DNA of 64,000 nt from Opitutaceae bacterium (GCA_019634615.1 JAHCAZ010000021.1:1-64000); one strand, 5' to 3'; positions 1 through 8,042 are shown, numbered from the stretch's first letter. A program made the numbers and translations. Notes: generated by a model from the sequence alone, not told the origin.

Positions 1-370
1 GGGTAGCAACCCCGCCGGGGGCGGCGTGCGCGGCAAGGGTGCCGCGCGGAACGCGGCGCTTCCTGTAGGACCCGCGCCGGCACGTCACGTGGACCGTCCG
101 CTTACGCTCCCGGCCCACGAGTCGTGCCCGCCCGGGAGTGACCGGCGGGGACCCGGCTGCGCCCGGCTGGCGCCGGTCGCGCCTCAACCTCGCGCAGCCG
201 GCGGCGCTGGCGCTTGCGGTGCGGCGCGAGGGTCGGCGCGGCCTCTCGCGTTCGCTTTCGCTCACGTCTCGGCCAGCGGCTCGGCTTCCTGCGCGTCCGC
301 TCCGGTCGCCTCGGCCGGGTCCGCCTGGCCCGGCGCTCGCGGTGCCCGCGCGCTCGCCCCGGCTTGCCGG
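1..370. other. GC-rich stretch without a recognisable gene
   Basis: Very GC-rich sequence. Its open frames on both strands translate to Ala/Arg/Pro-rich low-complexity products with no recognisable domain, start context or family resemblance. I see no RNA gene or coding signal in it. It abuts a solo end of the transposase repeat that begins at 371, so it may be decayed mobile or intergenic DNA. Confidence 0.5.
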
Positions 371-402
371 AGCCAGAGTAAAGGGTCAGGCTTTGGGGTT
401 TG
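371..402 (+). repeat. solo, interrupted left end of the transposase repeat
   Basis: It matches the left ends of the two complete elements further on (AGCCAGAGTAAAGGG followed by TCAGGCTTTGGGGTTTG). The match stops at 402, where the sequence changes to GTGCG, the expected first bases of a group II intron. This looks like an older copy of the repeat interrupted by the intron. Confidence 0.75.
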
Positions 403-1081
403 GTGCGATCTCGAAACTAACCATCCGATGAGATGAAAGAACTCAGACAGCCAATTAGGTCATTCGGCTGGAATGTGCCGGCAACTGCGTCTGCGCGAGC
501 GGAGGTGGGGAGCAGCCGGCGGCAAGCGGTGCAGTCGATAACGAAGGTGAAGCCCATCCAATGAGCCTCGTAAAAGCAAACCCGTGGAGCCGAGCCCCTC
601 AAACCCGGGCGAAGGCTGCCAGGACTGACGGCAAGCAAACCCTGCGTGAGCGGGAGCGGCTTGAAATGACCGGAACGCCAGTCATCGCCACGGCGGGGTT
701 AGCGGGCATCGAATGCATCCGAGGATGAGGGGTGTAAGAGATGAGATCTGCGGCGGTGGGCGTGAAGGCCCGACGGCGGGCGCAACTCCGGCCAACCGGG
801 GGAGGCCCGCAGCGGCCGGCGCAGAAGTCGGAGCGGCTCATAGTAGCGAAGAAAGCCGTAACGAGGCTGGAGCGAAGGGGCCGCACTTGATCGAAGGGGA
901 CAGCGAAGCGAAGGACGCGGTGATGGCCCCGGCGACGGGGATAAGAACACCGGCTAAAGTTCGGCAGCTTCAACGGACCCTCTATGGCAAGGCGAAGGCA
1001 GACAGGAAATGGCGCGCATGGAGTCTCTACGGGGAGCTATGCCGTCGTGAGGTGCTGGCGAGCGCGCTGGAGGCGGTCGTG
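403..1081 (+). mobile_element. 5' fragment of a group II intron
   Basis: The segment opens with GTGCG, the conserved 5' end of bacterial group II introns. It carries structured, non-coding, purine-rich sequence of the kind found upstream of intron-encoded proteins, including the region around 835-895 that precedes many such ORFs. It then starts a reverse transcriptase/maturase frame at about 923. The intron stops abruptly at 1081, where the left end of the transposase element begins. No RT catalytic domains, domain V or domain VI were found in the window. This is therefore a dead remnant whose 3' portion was lost through transposase-element insertion or recombination. The intron class is not determined. 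Confidence 0.75.
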
Positions 1082-1120
1082 AGCCAGAGTAAAGGTTCAG
1101 GCTTTGGGGTTTGGGGTTGA
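923..1120 (+). pseudogene. truncated group II intron reverse transcriptase/maturase (N-terminus only)
   Basis: The frame from the ATG at 923 reads KVRQLQRTLYGKAKADRKW, followed by the typical SLYGELCRREVL stretch. This is the N-terminal signature of group II intron-encoded proteins that precedes the RT0/RT1 blocks. About 53 residues remain. From about 1082 the frame runs into the transposase repeat and ends at 1118-1120 after an unrelated tail. The RT fingers and palm, the YADD motif, the maturase X domain and any endonuclease are all absent, so it cannot be functional. It could only be something else if the intron-like upstream sequence were coincidental, which is unlikely. Confidence 0.7.
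1091..1117 (+). repeat. left 27-bp inverted end, copy 1
   Basis: It begins AAAGGTTCAGG and continues with the G-rich run CTTTGGGGTTTGGGGT. It is the reverse complement of 2101-2127 apart from one base. Confidence 0.85.
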
Positions 1121-1150
1121 CGGTGGGAGCTGGAGGCGGAGAGTCGGTGG

Positions 1151-2131
1151 ATGGCGCGCAGTTTACGAATCGAGGCGGAGGGTGGATTGTACCATGTGAT
1201 CAACCGGGGGAACTACCGGTCGGCGATCTTCGGCAGCGACAAGGCCAAGGCCGCGTTTCTGGCCTGCCTGGGCGAGGCTTGCGCGCAGACCGGCTGGGTG
1301 GTGCACGCCTGGTGCCTGATGTCGAACCACTACCACCTCGCTGTGGAGACGCCCCGGCCAAACCTGGCGGAGGGAATGCGCTGGCTACAGGGCACCTTTG
1401 CGATGCGTTTCAACCGGATCCGCCGCGAACGGGGCCACCTGTTCCAAGGTCGTTACCACAGCCTGCTGGTCGAGAGCGACGGCTTGGGGGCCGTCTGCCA
1501 CTACATCCATCTCAACCCAGTGCGGGCCGGCCTGTGCACCGTCAGCCAACTGGCCGACTGGCCTTGGACCAGCGCCCGGTGGCTGATGCAACCCAAGGTG
1601 CGCCTGGCGTGGTACCGACCCCAAGCCGCACTGACTCACGCCGGGGGTCTGGCTGACACACCCGCCGGACGCCGAAAGTATGCCGATTATCTGGCCTGGC
1701 TCGCCGCCAACACGGCTGCCCAGCGGGAACTGCAGTTCGAGCGGATGAGCCGCGGCTGGGTCTATGGCACCGAGGGTTTTGTCGCGGAGATGGCCAATCG
1801 GCACCTGCAGGCAAAGGTGGCGCCCGCTGGCCCGGCCCGGCGGGAAATCGTGCAAACTAGCTGGCGATTGGAACTGGCGCGGCTTCTGCGCCGGGTGGGC
1901 CGCACCCAGGCCGAGGCCGGCGCCGCCGGGAAGGCGGTCCCTTGGAAACTCGCCGTGGCCGCCGCCATGAAGACCCGCACCACGGCGACGAATGGCTGGC
2001 TGACTGCGGAACTGGCCATGGGCAACCGCTTCGAGCTCAGCCGCAAGGTGAACGCCTGGAAGCGCGCGCCGGATGCAGCGCTCGCCAGAAAGGTTGGCCT
2101 ACCCCAAACCCCAAAGCCTGACCCTTTATGA
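1151..2131 (+). CDS. REP-associated Y1 (HUH) transposase, copy 1
   Basis: This 326-aa protein belongs to the IS200-like TnpA/RAYT family of single-strand DNA transposases. The HUH motif is visible as SNHYHLAVE at about residues 58-66. The conserved GHLFQGRYHS block follows at about 96-105, then YIHLNPVRAGL at about 117-127, which in this family contains or lies next to the nucleophilic tyrosine helix. The N-terminal ARSLRIEAEGGLYHVINRGN is the usual start of the fold. The last residues (PQTPKPDPL, then stop) are encoded by the element's own right repeat. Copy 2 differs at about 16 of 326 positions by eye, mostly near residues 220-260. The frame is intact and probably active. The start is the ATG 34 bp inside the left repeat. 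Confidence 0.92.
   Translation: MARSLRIEAEGGLYHVINRGNYRSAIFGSDKAKAAFLACLGEACAQTGWVVHAWCLMSNHYHLAVETPRPNLAEGMRWLQGTFAMRFNRIRRERGHLFQGRYHSLLVESDGLGAVCHYIHLNPVRAGLCTVSQLADWPWTSARWLMQPKVRLAWYRPQAALTHAGGLADTPAGRRKYADYLAWLAANTAAQRELQFERMSRGWVYGTEGFVAEMANRHLQAKVAPAGPARREIVQTSWRLELARLLRRVGRTQAEAGAAGKAVPWKLAVAAAMKTRTTATNGWLTAELAMGNRFELSRKVNAWKRAPDAALARKVGLPQTPKPDPL
2101..2127 (-). repeat. right 27-bp inverted end, copy 1
   Basis: This C-rich copy (ACCCCAAACCCCAAAG then CCTGACCCTTT) is an exact inverse of the copy 2 left end and also encodes the transposase C-terminus. A small perfect hairpin, TCCCAT/ATGGGA, follows at 2140-2155. Confidence 0.85.
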
Positions 2132-2262
2132 ACGATTGATCCCATTAACATGGGAACCATGAATCGGGGGAGCAATCCAGTCTCCCATTTCTTTGCCGAT
2201 GTCTTGCCCTATTTGATTTTCGGCAACACTCCCTAGACCCCCGTGGTTGATTCTTCCGTCCC

Positions 2263-2811
2263 ATGAAATATCTTCTCATCATGACCATTGGAATCCTCAC
2301 CATGCTCACCGGCTGCAGAGAGTATCGGTATTATGCCTTTAAGCGGGTGGATCTCAATGTGTGGCGTGGACAGCTACAGATTGAAGTTGTAGGCAGCTAT
2401 AAGGACTACTCGGAAAACAATAAAAAATATCAAGATTGGGCGAACCCCTATGCTTTAGCTTTCAGGTATTTTCATTCTAATAGTGAGCGAGTGGACAAGA
2501 TCGAAGTCTCGGATGTAGTCCTTACCGGATTGGCCAGCGGATCTAAACTCACCCTTGGAGGAGCCGAAAGTTCGCACAAGTTGGATTTGGCTAAGTGGAT
2601 TGATAAAAAAGATCAGAGGATTGAAATGGGCACAACTATCAGCGCTCTTAAAAATATGGATTTATCCTATGAGTCTTACCAATTGAGTTGTGTTGTTCGC
2701 CTTTACGCCGACGGAAAAGTGCTGGAGGAAAAGAAGATCGAGGTGAAGCTAGAGACCGACTTCAAGAAGGGCAAAAGAAGTGACGCCTACGATGCATTGA
2801 TGGGAATCTAG
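2263..2811 (+). CDS. putative lipoprotein of unknown function between two transposase elements
   Basis: This 182-aa protein has a short hydrophobic leader and the lipobox LTGC with Cys18, so it is probably exported and lipidated. The mature part is rich in Lys, Tyr, Asp and Ser and has no motif I recognise. Its codons use A and T far more freely than any neighbour (AAAAATATC- and ATTGAT-type codons), and its base composition is visibly lower in GC. It sits exactly between two same-orientation transposase elements, so horizontal acquisition is likely. It might be cargo mobilised by flanking copies, or a gene stranded between independent insertions. There is no obvious Shine-Dalgarno sequence before the ATG. 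I assign no function. Confidence 0.75.
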   Translation: MKYLLIMTIGILTMLTGCREYRYYAFKRVDLNVWRGQLQIEVVGSYKDYSENNKKYQDWANPYALAFRYFHSNSERVDKIEVSDVVLTGLASGSKLTLGGAESSHKLDLAKWIDKKDQRIEMGTTISALKNMDLSYESYQLSCVVRLYADGKVLEEKKIEVKLETDFKKGKRSDAYDALMGI

Positions 2812-2934
2812 TTTCCGGCCTTACTCGTTCGCAACGTCCTCAATGACCCAGGCGGCACACGTCGCGCCAGCAATAGCTGTCACGTCCTCTGCTTCCTCCC
2901 TTCACTTCGTTCCGGTCCGGTAGGTAGCCAGAGT

Positions 2935-2961
2935 AAAGGGTCAGGCTTTGGGGTTTGGGGT
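2935..2961 (+). repeat. left 27-bp inverted end, copy 2
   Basis: It starts AAAGGGTCAGG and ends GGGGTTTGGGGT. It is a perfect inverse of 3945-3971. Confidence 0.87.
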
Positions 2962-2994
2962 TGACGGTGGGAGCTGGAGGCGGAGAGTCGGTGG

Positions 2995-3975
2995 ATGGCG
3001 CGCAGTTTACGAATCGAGGCGGAGGGTGGATTGTACCATGTGATCAACCGGGGGAACTACCGGTCGGCGATCTTCGGCAGCGAGAAGGCCAAGGCCGCGT
3101 TTTTGACCTGCCTCGGCGAGGCCTGCGTGCAGACCGGCTGGGTGGTGCACGCCTGGTGCCTGATGTCGAACCACTACCACCTCGCTGTGGAGACGCCCCG
3201 GCCAAACCTGGCGGAGGGAATGCGCTGGCTACAGGGCACCTTTGCGATGCGTTTCAACCGGATCCGCCGCGAACGGGGCCACCTGTTCCAAGGTCGTTAC
3301 CACAGCCTGCTAGTCGAGAGTGACGGCTTGGGGGCCGTCTGCCACTACATCCATCTCAACCCAGTGCGGGCCGGCCTGTGCACCGTCAACCAGCTGGCTG
3401 ACTGGCCTTGGACGAGCGCTCGGTGGCTGATGCAACCCAAGGTGCGCCTGGCGTGGTACCGACCCCAAGCCGCACTGACTCACGCCGGGGGTCTGGCTGA
3501 CACACCAGCCGGACGCCGAAAGTATGCCGATTATCTGGCTTGGCTCGCCGCCAACAAAGCTGCCCAGCGAGAGCTGCAGTTCGAGCGGATGAGCCGTGGC
3601 TGGGTCTACGGCACCGAGGGTTTCGTGGCAGAAATGGCTGATCGGCACCTGCAAGCGAAGGTGGCGCCTGCCGGCCCGGTCCTGCGGGAGATCGTGCAGG
3701 CCAGTTGGCGGGTGGAACTGACGCAGCTCATGCGCCGGGTGGGCCGCAGCCAGGCCGAGGCGGCCACAGCGGGGAAAGCGGTCCCTTGGAAACTTGCCGT
3801 GGCTGCCGCCATGAAGACCCGTACCACCGCGACGAATGGCTGGCTGACGGCGGAGCTGGCCATGGGTAACCGCTTCGAGCTCAGTCGCAAGGTAAACGCC
3901 TGGAAGCGCGCGCCGGATGCCGCACTCGCCAGGAAGGTCGGCCTACCCCAAACCCCAAAGCCTGACCCTTTATGA
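2995..3975 (+). CDS. REP-associated Y1 (HUH) transposase, copy 2
   Basis: This 326-aa paralogue of the 1151-2131 gene is about 95% identical by eye. It has the same HUH motif (SNHYHLAVE), the same GRYHS block and the same NPVRAGL helix. It is full length with no frameshift, and its stop codon also falls just after the right inverted repeat. The differences from copy 1 are scattered substitutions without indels. This suggests both copies have remained under selection or transposed recently from a related source. The family cleaves and joins single-stranded DNA next to imperfect palindromes through a 5'-phosphotyrosine intermediate. Confidence 0.92.
   Translation: MARSLRIEAEGGLYHVINRGNYRSAIFGSEKAKAAFLTCLGEACVQTGWVVHAWCLMSNHYHLAVETPRPNLAEGMRWLQGTFAMRFNRIRRERGHLFQGRYHSLLVESDGLGAVCHYIHLNPVRAGLCTVNQLADWPWTSARWLMQPKVRLAWYRPQAALTHAGGLADTPAGRRKYADYLAWLAANKAAQRELQFERMSRGWVYGTEGFVAEMADRHLQAKVAPAGPVLREIVQASWRVELTQLMRRVGRSQAEAATAGKAVPWKLAVAAAMKTRTTATNGWLTAELAMGNRFELSRKVNAWKRAPDAALARKVGLPQTPKPDPL
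3945..3971 (-). repeat. right 27-bp inverted end, copy 2
   Basis: This is the exact reverse complement of 2935-2961. It overlaps the last codons of the copy 2 transposase. Confidence 0.87.
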
Positions 3976-4106
3976 ATGAAGCTGCGCTGCGATTTGTCAC
4001 GCCGTATTCTTGATACTGCGATCCGCTCCGTCCGGTGAAGTCCTGCCCCGCGGGAGGCAGCGCGCACCGGGTCCTTCCATTGGCACCGCGGCGACCGCAA
4101 GGGAGC

Positions 4107-5525
4107 CTACACGAATTTCAACTTGCGGGCGGCAAACAGAACCATGCGGAGCAGCAGCCAGCCATGTTTCCAGCGCTGGATGTTGGTCGAGCCGTAGGTG
4201 CGCTCCTTGTAGCGGATCGGCACGTCGGCGATGCGCAGGTTGAGCCGGGCGGCGCCAAAGAGCAGGTCGAAGTCGCCGAAGGGGTCGAAGTCGCCGAAGT
4301 AGGCGTGATTGGCGGCGATCCGCTCGTAGTGCGCCCGCGACAGCACCTTGGTGCCGCAGAGCGTGTCCTTCACCGGCTGGCCGAGGAGCCAGGTGAAGAT
4401 CATGCCAAAGGCCTTGTTGGCGCAGAGATTCAGGAATTGCATCGCCTTCTCGTCCATCGGGTAGACCAGCCGGCTGCCGTTGGCGAATTCGGCCTGGCCG
4501 CTGGCAAGCACGGCGTAGAACTTGGGCAGCTCCTCGGGCGGCATGGTGAGGTCGGCGTCGAGGATCATCAGGATATCTCCCGTGGCGGCGGCGAAGCCCA
4601 CGCGCACGGCGTCGCCCTTGCCGCGGCCGGGCTGCTGCAGGCACTTGATCTTCCGCTCGGGATACCTCGCGGCCACGCGCTGGATCTCGGCCCAGGTGTC
4701 GTCCTTGGAGTTGCCCTCGACGAAGATCAGTTCGGTGCCGGCGCCAAGCTCGGGCGTGCGCAGGACGGCGGCCTCGATGTTGCCGGCCTCGTTGCGAGCG
4801 GGGATGACGACCGAGACCGTGCGGGCCGGCGCGGCGTCGCGGCACGCGGGGCGGGCGACGCAAAACGAGGTGAGGCAGAGGAAGGGCAGGAGCGGCGCGG
4901 CCCAGCGGTTGAGCAGGCGGTCGAGCCCGAGGCAGGCCACCGGCAGGATCAGGCGCGGCTGGCGGTTGATGAGGTCCCAGTCGGCGAGGCGGAGGAGGTT
5001 GCGGAGATCGTGGGGGCTGAGCCAGCTGGACTGCGGCTGGCGGGCCCGCAGGCCCAGCGCGCGGGCGAGGGCGAGTGGCGGCCGCCAGAGGGAGGAGAAG
5101 CTGTTGATGACCAGGCGCGTGTCGGCGTGGGCCACCGCGTGCAGGCGGTGCAGCATCTGCTGCGCGTCGGCCGCCTGATTGAGCGTCTCGGAGATGATGA
5201 TGAAGTCGAACCGGCCCTCGAGGCTGAGCTCCTCGCCGGCCTGGACGTGGAACTCCGCGTCCGGCAGCCGGGCACGCGCGGCGGAGATCTGCCGGGCGGA
5301 GAGGTCGATGCCCACTTTGCGGCCCGCGTGCAGGCGGGCGAGCAGCTCGCCGGCACCGCAGCCGATCTCGAGCACCGAGGCGCCGGCGGGGATGATCAGG
5401 TTGTAGTGATGGGCGAGCAGGCCGCGGTAGCTGCGGGCGGCGCGGTTCAGCCCAGCCGGAGCGGTCTCGTAGAAGGCGGCGATCTTCGCGAGGTGCTGGC
5501 GGGTGATGTCGGAGACGGTTGCCAT
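4107..5525 (-). CDS. fusion of a SAM methyltransferase and a GT2 glycosyltransferase
   Basis: This 472-aa protein has two enzyme domains. Residues about 30-200 form a class I methyltransferase with motif I VLEIGCGAG at 51-59 and an acidic strand II end (VGIDLS). Residues about 236-472 are a GT2 domain of the dolichol-phosphate-mannose synthase/polyprenyl-sugar type. It has VVIPARNE at 239-246, the nucleotide-sugar-binding DAD at 323-325 and CGTKVLSR further on. There are no clear C-terminal membrane helices, only a hydrophobic patch near the end. It is the last gene of the minus-strand glycan locus. It may transfer a sugar to a lipid carrier or glycan and methylate the product. The ATG start is 4 bp downstream of the preceding stop. 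Confidence 0.88.
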   Translation of the reverse strand: MATVSDITRQHLAKIAAFYETAPAGLNRAARSYRGLLAHHYNLIIPAGASVLEIGCGAGELLARLHAGRKVGIDLSARQISAARARLPDAEFHVQAGEELSLEGRFDFIIISETLNQAADAQQMLHRLHAVAHADTRLVINSFSSLWRPPLALARALGLRARQPQSSWLSPHDLRNLLRLADWDLINRQPRLILPVACLGLDRLLNRWAAPLLPFLCLTSFCVARPACRDAAPARTVSVVIPARNEAGNIEAAVLRTPELGAGTELIFVEGNSKDDTWAEIQRVAARYPERKIKCLQQPGRGKGDAVRVGFAAATGDILMILDADLTMPPEELPKFYAVLASGQAEFANGSRLVYPMDEKAMQFLNLCANKAFGMIFTWLLGQPVKDTLCGTKVLSRAHYERIAANHAYFGDFDPFGDFDLLFGAARLNLRIADVPIRYKERTYGSTNIQRWKHGWLLLRMVLFAARKLKFV

Positions 5526-5529
5526 GGGT

Positions 5530-6330
5530 CTAGGCCTTTTCCAGCACGACCAGCAGGCGGGCGGCGAAGAGGCGGGGCAAGGGGGAGGTGATGACGTCGA
5601 GCCCGCGCATCAGCCGGTGCAGGAACGGGCCGCCGAGCTGCGGGCCGGAGAAGCCGCCGGAGGCGAAGTAGTCGAAGGACGTGATGGGCTTCACCTCGCG
5701 GATCCGCCAGCCGGCGAGGGAGCCGTGTTTTTCCCGCCACCAGAACAGGCGCGTGGAGGAGCTCTGCGCCGCGTAGTAGTCGGCTTGGTCAGCGGTAAAC
5801 CCCGCTGGCGCCTCCCAGGCGATGGGCTCGCGGATGGCGACGGGCTCGTGGTGGAAGATGCGGTAGACGAGCCGCCCCATCCAGCTCATGGCGGGCTCGA
5901 AGAGGATCACGCGGCCGCCGGGGGCAAGGACGCGGTGAAACTCGGCGAGGGCCGTGCCGGGGTAGCGCAGGTGGTGCCAGACGTCGAAGAGGACGAGGTG
6001 CGAGACCGTGCCGGGGGCGTTGCTGAGCCGGTAGCAGTTCTCCTGACGGTCGAGCCAGGGGTTGGGAAAGAGGTCGGTCGTGACGCAGTCGGGGATCACG
6101 TCCTTGATCCGACCCATGCCCGAGCCGAGCTCGACGATGGCGCCCGGGATGGAGCGGTCGATCCGCGCGGCGATCTGCTGGTAGAAGCCGTGGTAGGCCG
6201 CGCGCAACATCGGCTTGCGGCCCCAGGCCTCGCGGTTGCGCTGGATCTCGATGTTGTGCTGCTCCAGCGGCAGCGCGTCGGTGGCAAGGCGCGATGGAGG
6301 CAAAGGCGTTGGCGGGCTGGAAGACGGCAC
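5530..6330 (-). CDS. class I SAM-dependent methyltransferase
   Basis: About 266 aa if the GTG at 6330 is used. The open frame extends to 6510, but that start would overlap the upstream gene by 95 bp, and the extra residues look like antisense shadow. Motif I reads VELGSGMGRIKDV, followed by the acidic TTDLFPNPW and a HLVLFDVWHHL segment that fits the Methyltransf_11 core. The later RVLAPGGRVILFEPAM is the typical post-core strand. The substrate is unknown, but the location among glycosyltransferases suggests sugar or lipid-carrier methylation. The fold is certain; the start is not. Confidence 0.8.
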   Translation of the reverse strand: MPSSSPPTPLPPSRLATDALPLEQHNIEIQRNREAWGRKPMLRAAYHGFYQQIAARIDRSIPGAIVELGSGMGRIKDVIPDCVTTDLFPNPWLDRQENCYRLSNAPGTVSHLVLFDVWHHLRYPGTALAEFHRVLAPGGRVILFEPAMSWMGRLVYRIFHHEPVAIREPIAWEAPAGFTADQADYYAAQSSSTRLFWWREKHGSLAGWRIREVKPITSFDYFASGGFSGPQLGGPFLHRLMRGLDVITSPLPRLFAARLLVVLEKA

Positions 6331-6415
6331 GATGTAAGGCAGTTCAGGCAGCCGGTTTTCGCCGGTTGCGTCGAGTAGATTTACCGCCGCGGATCCGCGC
6401 CGCCCGGCCAGTGCC

Positions 6416-8023
6416 TCACTGCCGGGTGAACACCACGAAGCGCCATTCGTGGCGGGCCGCCTGTCCGTCCGACGCATGGACAGGCAGAACCTGCTGGTGG
6501 CTGAAGCCAAGGCGCGAAGCCCGGGCCGCGAGTTCGGCGCGCTGCGGGATCTGCGTCACGTACTCGAGGAAGATCAGCCGGTTGGCGGCCCCGAGGTCGG
6601 CCTCCTCCAGCTCGGCCAGGATGATGATCCGGTGCGCGAGCGGCCGGGTAAAGCTCAGGGTCGAGCGGTTGATGAATTCCTGGGTCAGCACGACGTCGTC
6701 GGGCTCGAGGACCAGCGAGAGCTCACGGGCGAGGATGCGCCAGTTGGATTCGCGGGAGAGGCCGGTGTCCAAGAACGGGTCGTGATAGTAGCTGGCCACC
6801 TGATAGACCGCGGAACCGGCCATGACCGCAACGATGAGCCCGACGGCGCCGCGCAGGGTGCGCCGAGCCCGGGACGCGAGGCCGGAGGCGAGGCTGAGCT
6901 CGTGTAGGTGCCGGACGCCGAGGCCCAGCAGCCAGAACAGGAAGAAGTAGTGGACGATGAAGTAGCGGGCCCAGACGGAAAGGTTGTCGTACCTGAGGAA
7001 GTAGGCGACCTGCACGGCGAGCGGGACTGCCATGCACACCACCATTAGGCTGCCCTGGCGGAGAAAATCCCGGCGGGAGTCCGGGGCGAGGGTGCGCGAG
7101 GCGCGCGTGCGCAGCGCGACGATCGCGGCGGCGAGGACGAGCAGCCAGAACCAGCAGAGCAGGTCCATGGCCAGGTGTTCGCCGCGCAGGTGGCCGGAAA
7201 GGACAAACTGGAAACCGTCCGCGAGCTGGCTCAACAGGTCCGAGCCTTCCCGACCCCAGCGCCCCACGTCCACCTTCTGCCGGTGGGAAATCAGGTAGGG
7301 CCAGGTGGCGGCGTAGACGACGAGGTAGCTGAGCGCGAGGTGCGTGTAGAACCGCAGCGGTTCGGGCCGGCGCCGCGCGACCAGGTAGAGGAACTGGCCG
7401 ATGGCCGGGAACACCACCCAGCTCTGGGTGTAGAAACCCGCCACCAGGAGCAGACCATAGGCCGTGAACCAGCCGACGTCGGCCCAGGCGCGGCCCAGTT
7501 GCCGGTCCCCGAGGCGCAGGACGAACCAAGTGGACCAGATGTAGAATGCGACTCCGACGATGTACTCGCGGATCTGGAGCACGTGCATCAGCAGGTAGGC
7601 GTTGAACCCGAAGACCCCGAGAAGGAAAAGTCTGGGGAGCAGGCGCCATGCGCGCGACAGGGTGATCAGGCCCTGCAGGCAGAGCCAGAGGAAGCCCACG
7701 TTGACGAGGCGCAGGAAGACGACGTCCTGGGTCTGCGCGATGCTCATCAGCGTGCGCTGCATGAGGAAATAGAGCGGCTGGTAGGCGAAGGGCCAGTTGG
7801 TCTGGATGACCGCCTCCCAGCCGGGATCGGCCGGCGGCTGGTTCAGGACGTAGGGCCGGCCGCCGTTGATGATGCCCAGGCGGATGCCTTCATCGGTGGA
7901 CACCCCCTTCAGATCGATCATCAGCGTATAGGCGGCGATGATGGCGAAGCTCATGAGGACCAGCGCCGTGGCGGTGCGGTCCGGCCTCGCGGCGTCGGGT
8001 AGGCTGGACGGGGTCTCGTTCAT
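6416..8023 (-). CDS. polytopic membrane protein, GT-C glycosyltransferase-like
   Basis: About 535 aa with ten or more hydrophobic segments. After the first helix there is an acidic extracytoplasmic loop (GVSTDEGIRLG) that is typical of lipid-phosphate-sugar-dependent GT-C enzymes of the PMT/ArnT kind. A long soluble C-terminal part follows (SRESNWRILARELS and beyond). The ATG at 8023 lies 20 bp after the previous stop and is preferred over a longer in-frame start at 8086 that would overlap that gene. It probably transfers sugars from polyprenyl-phosphate donors on the periplasmic side. No specific acceptor can be read from the sequence. Confidence 0.82.
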   Translation of the reverse strand: MNETPSSLPDAARPDRTATALVLMSFAIIAAYTLMIDLKGVSTDEGIRLGIINGGRPYVLNQPPADPGWEAVIQTNWPFAYQPLYFLMQRTLMSIAQTQDVVFLRLVNVGFLWLCLQGLITLSRAWRLLPRLFLLGVFGFNAYLLMHVLQIREYIVGVAFYIWSTWFVLRLGDRQLGRAWADVGWFTAYGLLLVAGFYTQSWVVFPAIGQFLYLVARRRPEPLRFYTHLALSYLVVYAATWPYLISHRQKVDVGRWGREGSDLLSQLADGFQFVLSGHLRGEHLAMDLLCWFWLLVLAAAIVALRTRASRTLAPDSRRDFLRQGSLMVVCMAVPLAVQVAYFLRYDNLSVWARYFIVHYFFLFWLLGLGVRHLHELSLASGLASRARRTLRGAVGLIVAVMAGSAVYQVASYYHDPFLDTGLSRESNWRILARELSLVLEPDDVVLTQEFINRSTLSFTRPLAHRIIILAELEEADLGAANRLIFLEYVTQIPQRAELAARASRLGFSHQQVLPVHASDGQAARHEWRFVVFTRQ

Positions 8024-8042
8024 CCCGGCATAGCTGCTGGTT

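Larger units (their letters stand above)
1082..2132 (+). mobile_element. REP-type Y1 transposase element, copy 1
   Basis: This 1051-bp unit runs from AGCCAGAGT at 1082 to ATGAA at 2132 and carries one transposase gene. Its ends contain 27-bp inverted repeats (1091-1117 and 2101-2127). The left end has one mismatch (GGTT for GGGT). The unit is exactly as long as copy 2 at 2926-3976 and is in the same orientation. Its left boundary abuts the broken group II intron. The right repeat lies inside the 3' end of the transposase ORF. Y1 HUH elements normally have subterminal hairpins, not long terminal inverted repeats, so this pattern is closer to a RAYT gene flanked by inverted REP copies. Confidence 0.75.
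2926..3976 (+). mobile_element. REP-type Y1 transposase element, copy 2
   Basis: A second 1051-bp unit, with the same left extension (AGCCAGAGT) and right extension (ATGAA) as copy 1. Its 27-bp ends at 2935-2961 and 3945-3971 are perfect inverted repeats. It is in direct orientation relative to copy 1, with 793 bp between them that hold the AT-rich lipoprotein gene. Confidence 0.78.

Noticed and set aside
4043..4060. CTGCC...GGCAG inverted repeat downstream of the last glycan gene
   Set aside because: Five-bp arms, GC-rich, no T-run; not convincing as a terminator.
4035..5591. Long plus-strand open frame (518 codons) opposite the methyltransferase-GT2 fusion
   Set aside because: Product is Gly/Ala/Glu/Arg-rich low complexity with no domains; it is the antisense shadow of a high-GC gene whose minus-strand product has clear motifs.
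6331..6510. Upstream extension of the 5530-6330 methyltransferase
   Set aside because: Would overlap the preceding gene by 95 bp and the added residues do not resemble any methyltransferase N-terminus.
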